A stretch of DNA of 19,840 nt. It comes from Phycisphaerae bacterium. GTDB lineage: Bacteria > Planctomycetota > Phycisphaerae > Phycisphaerales > SM1A02. Made by a program: the position numbers and the translations under genes. The notes beneath the pieces were generated by a model. It saw only the letters and a program-made list of their open reading frames with translations, was not told the origin of the DNA and ran no database searches. The stretch lies in assembly GCA_016873375.1 (NCBI GenBank), contig VGXJ01000004.1, positions 1 through 19,840 of the forward strand, given 5' to 3'. Positions 1 through 6,322 of the stretch are shown here, one piece after another. How positions within the stretch are numbered: position 1 is the first letter of the stretch; each line of letters starts with the position of its first letter.

Positions 1-293
1 CGATTGGCGACGACCCAATTGGTCTGCGCCGTGAAGATCTGCGGAAAGTCGCTCGAGTAGTTCTGCGTGTCGGGCAGGCCGATGACCGTGAAGCCATCCT
101 GTAGCAGCGAGAAGCCTGCGAGCGATCGCTGGTCCATGCGGCCGCCCTCGCCACCTTGGCCGTACACCCGCTCCTGCTGCGACTGAATATGGAACCACGG
201 CAGCCGATGGCGTTGGCCGTGCTCTTCGATGCCGTCGTGGGCGAAGGCGGCGGTGACCATGGCGAGCAGAGTCGTGACGGGAAGGGACAACAT
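1..293 (-). CDS. Secreted metallophosphoesterase, N-terminal part (runs off window)
   Basis: The visible 97 residues begin with a short hydrophobic signal-like segment (LPVTTLLAMVTAAFA). After about 45 further residues comes VIGLPDTQNYSSDFPQIF followed by AQTNWVVAN. That block resembles the opening beta strand of calcineurin-like metallophosphoesterases, where the Asp of the LPDTQ block is a metal ligand. The remaining metal-binding motifs (GD, GNH, GHxH) would lie beyond the left edge, so the family call rests on this block alone. Such enzymes hydrolyse phosphomono- or diesters; the signal segment suggests an extracytoplasmic location. The ATG at 293 is chosen because a TATAAT-containing promoter sits just upstream and the signal segment starts there. 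There is no Shine-Dalgarno sequence. Confidence 0.72.
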   Translation of the reverse strand, partial: MLSLPVTTLLAMVTAAFAHDGIEEHGQRHRLPWFHIQSQQERVYGQGGEGGRMDQRSLAGFSLLQDGFTVIGLPDTQNYSSDFPQIFTAQTNWVVAN

Positions 294-305
294 AGAAAAT
301 TTCAA

Positions 306-334
306 ATTATACCCCACGACCGCCAAAATCAAGT
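306..334 (-). promoter_or_regulatory. Promoter of the metallophosphoesterase gene
   Basis: A perfect TATAAT lies at 306-311 on the minus strand. A TTGA-containing -35 candidate lies at about 327-334 (spacing 15-17 depending on register). The -10 ends 12 bases before the ATG, so the transcript would have a leader of only about six bases and no ribosome binding site. Confidence 0.6.
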
Positions 335-379
335 CGGCGCATGATTGAGGACCCATGAAGAGTTCGCGCGACGCACCCT

Positions 380-485
380 CCATCACGACAGCGGGCGCAC
401 CCGAAGGTACACCCGCTGGACGATGCAATCTAGTGAGGTGCTTGGATCAGCCCCAGGCACCGAGCAGGATGCCCAAGTCGGCGCC
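380..485. repeat. 106-bp direct repeat, copy 1 (decayed)
   Basis: Matches 1928-2033 in the same orientation at 101 of 106 positions with no gaps; similarity stops abruptly on both sides. It carries the last 13 codons and stop of a dockerin gene (minus strand, GADLGILLGAWG) plus the 3' flank and hairpin. All five differences are transitions with A or T in this copy and G or C in the other, as expected if this copy is the unconstrained one. Confidence 0.9.
389..418 (-). terminator. GC-rich stem-loop, possible terminator (copy 1)
   Basis: A nine-base-pair stem (CAGCGGGTG with CGCCCGCTG) encloses a 12-base loop. One pair is a G-U wobble in minus-strand RNA, so the fold is kept despite the mutations relative to 1937-1966. 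No U-run follows, so intrinsic termination is only possible, not shown. It lies downstream of the glycosyltransferase gene and upstream of the metallophosphoesterase promoter. Confidence 0.4.
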
Positions 486-592
486 ATCACGTTCTTCGAC
501 ATTCACGATGGTCCATCCCGGCTTGGTCTCCCAGCCTCCCAGATGCGGCTGAAGGCGGTCGCTCCGGCGAAGCGCGATGGATCGCTCGACAT
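447..592 (-). pseudogene. Remnant of a dockerin-tailed protein gene
   Basis: On the minus strand an ATG at 592 opens a 29-codon frame beginning MSSDPSRFAG and ending at a TGA at 503-505. A second frame continues through and ends in ERDGADLGILLGAWG and a stop at 447, identical at its end to the intact dockerin gene at 1995. Only the last half of one dockerin repeat is recognisable and the two frames do not join. The simplest reading is a gene whose middle has been deleted and whose two ends are out of frame. The rest of 294-651 holds only the repeat, the hairpin and promoters; no other coding signal was seen. Confidence 0.5.
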
Positions 593-597
593 GTAAA

Positions 598-609
598 GAG
601 GCTAGCCTC
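598..609 (-). promoter_or_regulatory. 12-bp perfect palindrome containing a -10-like TAGCCT
   Basis: GAGGCTAGCCTC is a perfect inverted repeat. On the minus strand it supplies TAGCCT at 599-604, exactly six bases before the ATG at 592. The same spacing is seen at intact genes in this window. It may be the surviving promoter of the remnant gene, or an operator; the sequence cannot decide. Confidence 0.4.
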
Positions 610-651
610 ACGTGCTGCGGCGTCCAAAGCCACGAACCGGCTGTCGCGACC

Positions 652-1881
652 TCAAGCCGTGCGACTGGCCCCAGTCACCAGCGATTCCAGCAACTGGACC
701 CAACGATGGCAGAGTTGATCACGGGCGTAGAAGCGCTCCAAGGACGCCCGTGCACGACTGCCGTGCTCGGCGACCAGCGCGCGATCCGACGCGTACCCTT
801 CAAAGCACGCGACGAGTTCCTCGACATCTCCACAGCGAATCACGCAGCCGCCTCCCGACTCGACGATCGCACGCGCCACTTCGCTCGCGGCGGGCCCGAT
901 GAAGACAGACGGCCGGGCCGATGCCATCATGCCGTAGACCTTGCTCGGCACCATGATCCCCTCGACTCCGTTCGAGAGCGATGCAAGGTGCACATCAGCC
1001 GCAGCGAGCAGCTGCTCGAGGCGCTCGCGCGGCTGGTAGGGCGCAAGGATGCAGTTGGCCAACCCCCGCTCACGCACAAATGACTCCACCCGAACCTTCT
1101 TCTTGCCGCCTCCGACGAAGGCGAATCGGATCCGGTCGTCGTTGCGGAGCCGCTCGGCGGCATGAAGCATCGTGTCCACGTCATGCCCGAGCCCGAAATT
1201 GCCCGAGTACATGACCAAGAGGCGATCTCCAATGCCCCACTCGGCACGGTAGGGGTTCGGCGCCGCACTTGGCGGAAGGTGAGACTCTTCGGCCGACCAG
1301 ACCTGGATGGTGTGGATCCGCGAAGGTGGTATGCCTTTGGACACGATCAGATCCCTCATGCATCGACCAAGGGCGACCGTCGCGTCGCTGTGGCGCAGGC
1401 AGAAGCGGTTCAGTCGCTCCGTGATCCAGGTGATGGGAGAGCGTGGGTGCAGCACGCCGCACGCGACGGGCGTGTCCGGATACAGGTCCATGACCCAGTA
1501 GACGCTCCTGCTGCCCTTCACCCAACCGGCGATGACGCCGATGAGCGCGATGAAGGGCGGCGTCGTGAGCGAGATGACCACATCCTGCCGGGGAAGGCGC
1601 ATGATCGCAACCAAGGCACGGATGTAGAAAGCCGAAAAGTCGACCAGGCGCAGCAGGATGCCGCGCTTGCCGAACATGGCGCCACGCACGCGGAAGATCT
1701 CGATGCCATCAACCGACTCGCGTGGCGGAAGGCTGTCACCAGCCTCGCCATAGATCGAACGCGCCGACACCACAGTGACACGATGTCCCGCCGCCACGAG
1801 GGCCCGTCCAAGGTCATGCGAAATCTGGGCAGTCGAGACGATGTCGGGCCAAAAGCACTGGTTGAGCAACACGACCTTCAT
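652..1881 (-). CDS. Family 4 glycosyltransferase (WcaI-like)
   Basis: This 409-residue protein starts MKVVLLNQCFWPD and has the two-domain GT-B layout of retaining GT4 enzymes. The N-terminal acceptor domain covers about residues 1-195. It includes ALVAAGHRVTVVSA and a hydrophobic, membrane-facing stretch around VISLTTPPFIALIGVIAGW. The C-terminal nucleotide-sugar domain opens at LLVMYSGNFGLGHD, the usual first strand. EGIMVPSKVYGMMASARP is the diphosphate/sugar-binding segment typical of the WcaI-like subgroup. It would add a sugar to a lipid-linked or polysaccharide acceptor at the inner membrane face; donor and acceptor cannot be told. The ATG at 1881 is chosen because the family's N-terminus starts there; the open frame extends upstream only as a shadow of the next gene. 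The gene stands alone between two 106-bp direct repeats. Confidence 0.9.
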   Translation of the reverse strand: MKVVLLNQCFWPDIVSTAQISHDLGRALVAAGHRVTVVSARSIYGEAGDSLPPRESVDGIEIFRVRGAMFGKRGILLRLVDFSAFYIRALVAIMRLPRQDVVISLTTPPFIALIGVIAGWVKGSRSVYWVMDLYPDTPVACGVLHPRSPITWITERLNRFCLRHSDATVALGRCMRDLIVSKGIPPSRIHTIQVWSAEESHLPPSAAPNPYRAEWGIGDRLLVMYSGNFGLGHDVDTMLHAAERLRNDDRIRFAFVGGGKKKVRVESFVRERGLANCILAPYQPRERLEQLLAAADVHLASLSNGVEGIMVPSKVYGMMASARPSVFIGPAASEVARAIVESGGGCVIRCGDVEELVACFEGYASDRALVAEHGSRARASLERFYARDQLCHRWVQLLESLVTGASRTA

Positions 1882-1891
1882 CCGGTATTCG

Positions 1892-1897
1892 ATCCTA
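1892..1897 (-). promoter_or_regulatory. -10-like element of the glycosyltransferase gene
   Basis: TAGGAT on the minus strand ends ten bases before the ATG at 1881. No convincing -35 or Shine-Dalgarno sequence is seen. It is assigned by analogy with the other TANNNT elements close to starts in this window. Confidence 0.4.
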
Positions 1898-1927
1898 CAC
1901 GCCGGCCATGCAGCCTTTGGAGGAGTT

Positions 1928-2033
1928 CCATCACGACAGCGGGCGCACCCGGAGGCACGCCCGCTGGACGATGCAATCTGGTGAGGTGCTCGGATCAGCC
2001 CCAGGCACCGAGCAGGATGCCCAAGTCGGCGCC
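1928..2033. repeat. 106-bp direct repeat, copy 2 (intact gene end)
   Basis: This copy forms the 3' end of the intact dockerin gene (last codons and stop at 1995) and its downstream hairpin. It matches 380-485 at 101 of 106 positions. Together the two copies bracket the glycosyltransferase gene. Confidence 0.9.
1937..1966 (-). terminator. GC-rich stem-loop downstream of the dockerin gene
   Basis: A perfect nine-base-pair stem (CAGCGGGCG with CGCCCGCTG) and 12-base loop begins about 30 bases after the stop at 1995 on the minus strand. There is no U-tract, so it may stabilise the 3' end or act as a weak terminator. Confidence 0.45.
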
Positions 2034-3791
2034 GTCGGTGATCCCGTCGCCGTTGATGTCGGCGGCAGCCGTGCCCCATGCACCGAGCAGGATGCCGAGG
2101 TCGGCGCCATCCACGACGCCGTCGTCGTTGAGGTCCGAGGGGTTCGAGGGTGCGCTGGGGCCCTGGACCGATGTCGTGACCGTGCTGGGGTCGCCTGCCG
2201 CACCCGGACGGAAGAGGCCAATGCTCGCGGTCGCATTGGCCGGTGCGACGTTGGCATCGAACCAGAAGTTGTAGAGCGTGGCAAAGCGCAGGGCGTTGCC
2301 GTTGGCGCTCGTGGCGAAGTCGCCGCCGGTCCAGGTCACGCTGCCGCCGGAGGTCGAGTTGGTCCAGTCGGTCGCCGCATACGGATCGCCCGAGTGGTAG
2401 TCGATGTCCTTGAAGCCGACATTCGAGATGGTCGCGCCGGCGGGCACGGGCACCGAGAACGAACGACCCGAACGATGCGAGTTGAGGTTGTGCACCGCAT
2501 ACTCGTAGCGCCACTGGCCGTTACCGAGGTCGCGAGCCTTGCTGCACACGATGAATCGGCCATCGCCCTGAACGTCTGCATTGGCTTGCGTGACGGTTGG
2601 GTCGCTCGCCTTCCAGGCCTCGATCGCCGCCTTCTGCTGGACCGTGGCGCCGGTGAGGGTAAGCGTGTACGCGCCGCTCGAGATCGCTCCGACGGTGATC
2701 TGCCGGTACGACGCGTTGTTGTTGTCGTTGTTCGCGGCGGCATCCTGGGGGTGGATGTAATGGCCTTCGACGAAGTAGACGGCGCCGGCGTTCTGGGCTG
2801 GATCAAGGTCGGATGCCTTCACCGTGAGGCGGCGGCCATACGTCGACGGCGCGGGTGGCATGCCGACGTTGTAGTTACCGGGGAAGATTCCGTTGTGCGC
2901 GTTGATCTCGCTGCGCGTGCCGAGCCCCGATTGCCCGCCGTTGAGGCCCGACGAGTACGGGTCGGAGCAGCCGATGCCGAGGTAGTTGCCGGTGCTCGAG
3001 GCTTGGCAGCTTCCGCAGAGCGTGCCCTGCAGCGCGGTGAAACCGTGCTTGCCCCAACTCATGCCGATCTGCTCGATCCTGCCACCCTTCAGGCGGTACA
3101 TGTTCATCGGGATGAACGGATGGCGGTTGTCCGGGCTGGCGAACCACTCCAGTTGTGCGTTGCCGATGTTGCAGCTGGTGGTTCCGATGGCGTAGGCCAT
3201 GTGGCTCACGCCATTGATCGTGGCAGCGCCGTACTTCGAGATGTCGGGGATCGCACCAACGATCACATCGGGGCTTCCTGATCCACCACCGCCGCCGCCC
3301 CCCGAGCTGCCGGCCACGACATTGAGGCTGCCGGCGCCAGCGTTGCCGCTGCCGTAACCGCCGACGACCACGATGTAGCTGGTGCCAGCCGTGAGTGAGG
3401 CCGTGACCGTGCTCTGGTAGTTGCACGCATCGTCGTTGCACGCCACGACCCCGTTGGCCGTGTTGCAGGAGTTGAGGATGACCAGCCGGGTGTCCCAGGT
3501 CGTGCCAGTGCAGGTCGAGAACACATATGAACCCGTGGTTGTCGGCGTGAACGACCAGTAGGCAGTCTTGTAGACCGTGTGGGCACCGGAGCAGCCGCTG
3601 CTCGGCACACTCAGGGTGACCGTGGCGTTCGTAGTATTGAACGCATTGTCACCCAGCGCCAGCACGGTGGCCGTCGAACAGGTGAACGACGGAGGCATCA
3701 GGAACAGCGGAACGGCTTCGGAGTGCATCTGGCCGAGCACCAAGGCCAGCCCGGAACCAGTCAGGACGCCCGCAAGGGTGGTGGTCTTCAT
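1995..3791 (-). CDS. Secreted protein with PPC-like domain and two C-terminal dockerin repeats
   Basis: A 598-residue protein. Residues 1-26 are a signal peptide (KTTTLAGVLTGSGLALVLG). About 36-160 is a Cys-rich beta domain of the bacterial pre-peptidase C-terminal (PPC) type, with YWSFTPTTTGSYVFSTC and TSYIVVVGG. A poly-Gly linker follows at 162-173. About 174-540 is a large region starting PDVIVGAIPDI with TTSCNIGNAQL, MYRLKGGRIEQIGMSWGKHG and GCSDPYSSGLNG. I recall similar regions from secreted planctomycete proteins but know no function for them. Residues 553-573 and 578-598 are two dockerin type I-like Ca-binding repeats, each ending GADLGILLGAWG; the second ends at the stop. The ATG at 3791 is chosen over the longer frame from 3971 because it starts the signal peptide and lies six bases from a TACTCT element. 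Function is unknown beyond being a secreted, probably surface-attached protein. Confidence 0.88.
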   Translation of the reverse strand: MKTTTLAGVLTGSGLALVLGQMHSEAVPLFLMPPSFTCSTATVLALGDNAFNTTNATVTLSVPSSGCSGAHTVYKTAYWSFTPTTTGSYVFSTCTGTTWDTRLVILNSCNTANGVVACNDDACNYQSTVTASLTAGTSYIVVVGGYGSGNAGAGSLNVVAGSSGGGGGGGSGSPDVIVGAIPDISKYGAATINGVSHMAYAIGTTSCNIGNAQLEWFASPDNRHPFIPMNMYRLKGGRIEQIGMSWGKHGFTALQGTLCGSCQASSTGNYLGIGCSDPYSSGLNGGQSGLGTRSEINAHNGIFPGNYNVGMPPAPSTYGRRLTVKASDLDPAQNAGAVYFVEGHYIHPQDAAANNDNNNASYRQITVGAISSGAYTLTLTGATVQQKAAIEAWKASDPTVTQANADVQGDGRFIVCSKARDLGNGQWRYEYAVHNLNSHRSGRSFSVPVPAGATISNVGFKDIDYHSGDPYAATDWTNSTSGGSVTWTGGDFATSANGNALRFATLYNFWFDANVAPANATASIGLFRPGAAGDPSTVTTSVQGPSAPSNPSDLNDDGVVDGADLGILLGAWGTAAADINGDGITDGADLGILLGAWG

Positions 3792-3797
3792 ACAGGA

Positions 3798-3825
3798 AGA
3801 GTAAACCAAGATCGCCGACACACAA
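3798..3825 (-). promoter_or_regulatory. Leaderless-type promoter of the dockerin protein
   Basis: TACTCT at 3798-3803 sits exactly six bases before the ATG at 3791. A weak -35 candidate TTGTGT lies 16 bases upstream at 3820-3825. No Shine-Dalgarno sequence is present. Confidence 0.5.
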
Positions 3826-3931
3826 CCCCGTTGGGGGCCAAATGGATTGAACTGCCGAAAGGGCCTCGGGCCGGAGGCTGTCCACAAGACTTTTTCTTTG
3901 GGGCCCCGCCTTTGACCAGCCGTCGTCTTTG

Positions 3932-4807
3932 ATGTACCTGATTCAGACGATGTATCGAACTTGGTCCTCATCCCGAAGCCCGGCCTTCACGCTGATCGAA
4001 ATCCTGGTCGTGATCGGGATCGTGGTCATCCTGCTGGGGCTGCTGATCCCTGCCATTGGCATGATGACGGCCAGCGCGCGCGCCACGCGAAGCATGTCCA
4101 ACATGCGCAGCTTCGGTGCGGCATTCGGTACCTTCGCTGCGCAGCGCAAGGATCGCATCCCGTGGGAGGGCGAGAAGAACATCGCTGGCATCGCGAACAA
4201 CCTTGCCGAGCCGAACTTCTGGGCGAATGCACTCGGGCCGTTGGTGGATTCCGATCGCTACGCCGATCTGGTCGATGACGCGTATCGCGAGCAGCACGAT
4301 GTGGCCAGCTGGTCGGACCCGAACACGGTGTGGGCCGATCCGTCCGCGATGAGCGAATCAGGCACGCCGTGGGAGTTCGGCGAGAGCGGCGAGAGCGGCG
4401 TCAAGCGCCAGTTCTGGTTCAGCTATGTCATGAACATCCGGCTCAACAACTCCTTCTTGATAAAGCTCGGACTTCCGGACACACATCGCACCTTGATGAG
4501 CCACGCGCATGTGGGCAAGGCGGACCGAACGATCTTCATGGTGGAGTTGCGCAGCAAGCCACAGGAACTGCCACCGAACGACCCGCACTTCACTCGTAAC
4601 CTCGATCGATCGCAGTGCAGCTGGAAGCGGCTCGCGGCGAGGCACTTCGAAGGCGGTCACTTGCTCTTTGCCGATGGCCACACGGAGTTGGCGCTCAATC
4701 GCGAGGTCACCACGAACGCACAGGGCAGCCGCGATCCGCTCACGCCCGACGGCGACTGGAACACCGAGAAGTTCATCTTCGATCCGCAAGGCCCGGCGAG
4801 GAACTGA
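3932..4807 (+). CDS. Pseudopilin-like protein with prepilin methylation motif and H-x9-DG tail
   Basis: A 291-residue protein. A short leader ends SRSPA and is followed by FTLIEILVVIGIVVILLGLL, the type IV prepilin cleavage/methylation signal with Glu at +5 of the mature form and a single long hydrophobic helix. A prepilin peptidase would cut before that Phe. The body is globular; near the C-terminus His238 and Asp248-Gly249 form H-x9-DG (RHFEGGHLLFADG), a signature of planctomycete/PVC pseudopilin-like proteins. Such proteins are envelope-anchored, possibly as part of a type II secretion-like pseudopilus; a specific role is not known. The start is uncertain: TTG 3929, ATG 3932 and ATG 3950 are all in frame. 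A TTGACC at 3912 would fit transcription beginning near 3947 and favour 3950 (12-residue leader). The gene is convergent with the flippase gene. Confidence 0.85.
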   Translation: MYLIQTMYRTWSSSRSPAFTLIEILVVIGIVVILLGLLIPAIGMMTASARATRSMSNMRSFGAAFGTFAAQRKDRIPWEGEKNIAGIANNLAEPNFWANALGPLVDSDRYADLVDDAYREQHDVASWSDPNTVWADPSAMSESGTPWEFGESGESGVKRQFWFSYVMNIRLNNSFLIKLGLPDTHRTLMSHAHVGKADRTIFMVELRSKPQELPPNDPHFTRNLDRSQCSWKRLAARHFEGGHLLFADGHTELALNREVTTNAQGSRDPLTPDGDWNTEKFIFDPQGPARN

Positions 4808-4820
4808 GCGGGGGTCTCAG
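4804..4820. terminator. Small hairpin between convergent genes
   Basis: CTGAG, a seven-base loop and CTCAG form a five-base-pair stem spanning the stops of the pseudopilin (+) and flippase (-) genes, which are nine bases apart. It is short and has no T-runs, so a bidirectional terminator role is only suggested. Confidence 0.25.
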
Positions 4821-6322
4821 GAGGGTGAGCGGCTCGGCCGATCTGCCAGGGAACGGAGCTTTGCGAGGATCCGTTCTTGGACCTGTGGTTGAAACCGCGC
4901 GATCAGCATCCACCACAGCCATGTTCCCAGGAGGACCAGAAGGACCTGGAGACCAAGGCCCGAGCCTGATCCGATCGGTGCCCAAGGTAGCCAGCCACGG
5001 GAGTGGGCGACGAGGGCCATCAGCGCGGGAGCGAAACTAACCACTGAACAGAGCCATGTTCGCATTGCCATGGAACAGGCCGATCGACGGAACGGTACGG
5101 GCAGCGATGACGCAAGGTGCACTACGGCCATGACGGCTGTCGCTGCCGCCACCGCGATCGCGACACCACTCGCACCATCGAGCCATGCCCCAGCCAAGAC
5201 CCCGCATCCAAGAACCACCGTGGCTGCAATCTGCAGCCTGAGAGCCTTGGAGTACTCGCCGTTCGCCCGAAGGAGCGACTGGGCGATGGGCTGCAGCGAG
5301 CCGAGGCCGAAGCCGAAAGCGAGGATGGTCAGTAGCCCACCGGCGGCGTGCCACTTCGGCGGGAGCAACCAAGGCAAGGTCACTTGCGCGAGGCTGGCCG
5401 TGACGAGTGCGACGAGGGACGATACGGCCAGCCCAACGGCCTGCGTCTCGATGTACATCGATCGCTGCAACTCCCGATCAGCGGTCATTCGGCTGAACAA
5501 CGGCTGCGCAGCGAGACCAATCGTGAACGAGAAGACGACCTGCACCAAGCTCGCAAGCTGGTAGGCGATCGCATAGACGCCCAGGACCGCCTCCGACGCG
5601 AACGCACCGAGCATGACATAGTCGATGTTCTGCGTCGCCCCGTTGAGAGAGTGCTGGAGTCCACCTGCCCGGAAGTCCGGCCACAGGCGTCGCGTGGCCA
5701 ACCAACCGTCTGGCGAGCGCCATGGCCACGGGCGGAGCACGGTGAGCGCGATGACCCGCGAGGCACCGGCGATGGCCACTGCCAAGACGATCGACAGAGC
5801 ACCAAGTCCGCTCACTGCAAAGCCGACCGTCAGGACGACCGTCAGCAGGGCCGTGGCGGTCTCGATCACTGAGACGAATCCGTACTCCAGCCTGCCTCTC
5901 GCCTGCGCCAGTGGGACCGAGGCCAAGCCCTCGAAGAGCATCCGCGTGGACGCCACCAAGACGAGAAGCGTCAGGGTGGTGTCGGACTTCCACGTGGCGA
6001 TTGCAGGCGATGCGATGGCAGCGAGGAGCACCACGCTGAGGCCCGAAAGCAACGCGAGACGCGTTGCCGCGGACGTCGTCGAGGGCCCATCGCCTCGCCG
6101 TTGGATCACCAAGTCGCCCGCTGCACCCGGATAGATCAAGGTCATCATCGCGGTCAAGCTGACCGCAAGAGTGGCCGCGCCGAGCTGGCTGGGTTCAAGC
6201 AAGAAAGCCATCGCCAGGTATGTGGCGATCCCGCAGCACTTCTGCACACCGACCTGCACGATGCCCCACGCGGTCCCTCGCGCAAGGTGGGAGCCCACGC
6301 TGCTGGGTGCGGGGTCATTCAT
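4817..6322 (-). CDS. Polysaccharide flippase (Wzx/MATE-type oligosaccharide translocase)
   Basis: A 501-residue, almost wholly hydrophobic protein with about 12-14 membrane segments. The N-terminus (MNDPAPSSVGSHLARGTAWG followed by a helix and FLLEPSQLGAATLAVSLTAM) matches the start of polysaccharide biosynthesis membrane proteins that flip undecaprenyl-linked repeat units across the inner membrane. Other typical pieces are GDLVIQRRG and NIDYVMLGAFASEAVLGVYA, the family's common middle motif. The family is clear; the sugar substrate cannot be read. The start at 6322 overlaps the end of the asparagine synthase gene as ATGAATGA, which implies translational coupling and rules out the longer upstream frame. 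The two genes form one minus-strand transcription unit from the promoter near 8300. Confidence 0.9.
   Translation of the reverse strand: MNDPAPSSVGSHLARGTAWGIVQVGVQKCCGIATYLAMAFLLEPSQLGAATLAVSLTAMMTLIYPGAAGDLVIQRRGDGPSTTSAATRLALLSGLSVVLLAAIASPAIATWKSDTTLTLLVLVASTRMLFEGLASVPLAQARGRLEYGFVSVIETATALLTVVLTVGFAVSGLGALSIVLAVAIAGASRVIALTVLRPWPWRSPDGWLATRRLWPDFRAGGLQHSLNGATQNIDYVMLGAFASEAVLGVYAIAYQLASLVQVVFSFTIGLAAQPLFSRMTADRELQRSMYIETQAVGLAVSSLVALVTASLAQVTLPWLLPPKWHAAGGLLTILAFGFGLGSLQPIAQSLLRANGEYSKALRLQIAATVVLGCGVLAGAWLDGASGVAIAVAAATAVMAVVHLASSLPVPFRRSACSMAMRTWLCSVVSFAPALMALVAHSRGWLPWAPIGSGSGLGLQVLLVLLGTWLWWMLIARFQPQVQERILAKLRSLADRPSRSPS

Noticed and set aside
380..485. Copy 1 of the repeat as a mobile element or insertion sequence end
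   Set aside because: It has no transposase, terminal inverted repeats or target-site duplications that I can see; the content is simply a gene end and its hairpin.
1908..3281. Long plus-strand open frame of 457 codons opposite the dockerin gene
   Set aside because: It is a shadow of high-GC coding on the other strand: its product is Arg/Val/Ala-rich without domains, and the minus frame has a signal peptide, recognisable domains and dockerin repeats.
1995..3791. Cellulosome component
   Set aside because: There are dockerin-like repeats but no cohesin, scaffoldin or plant-polymer-degrading domain anywhere in the window.
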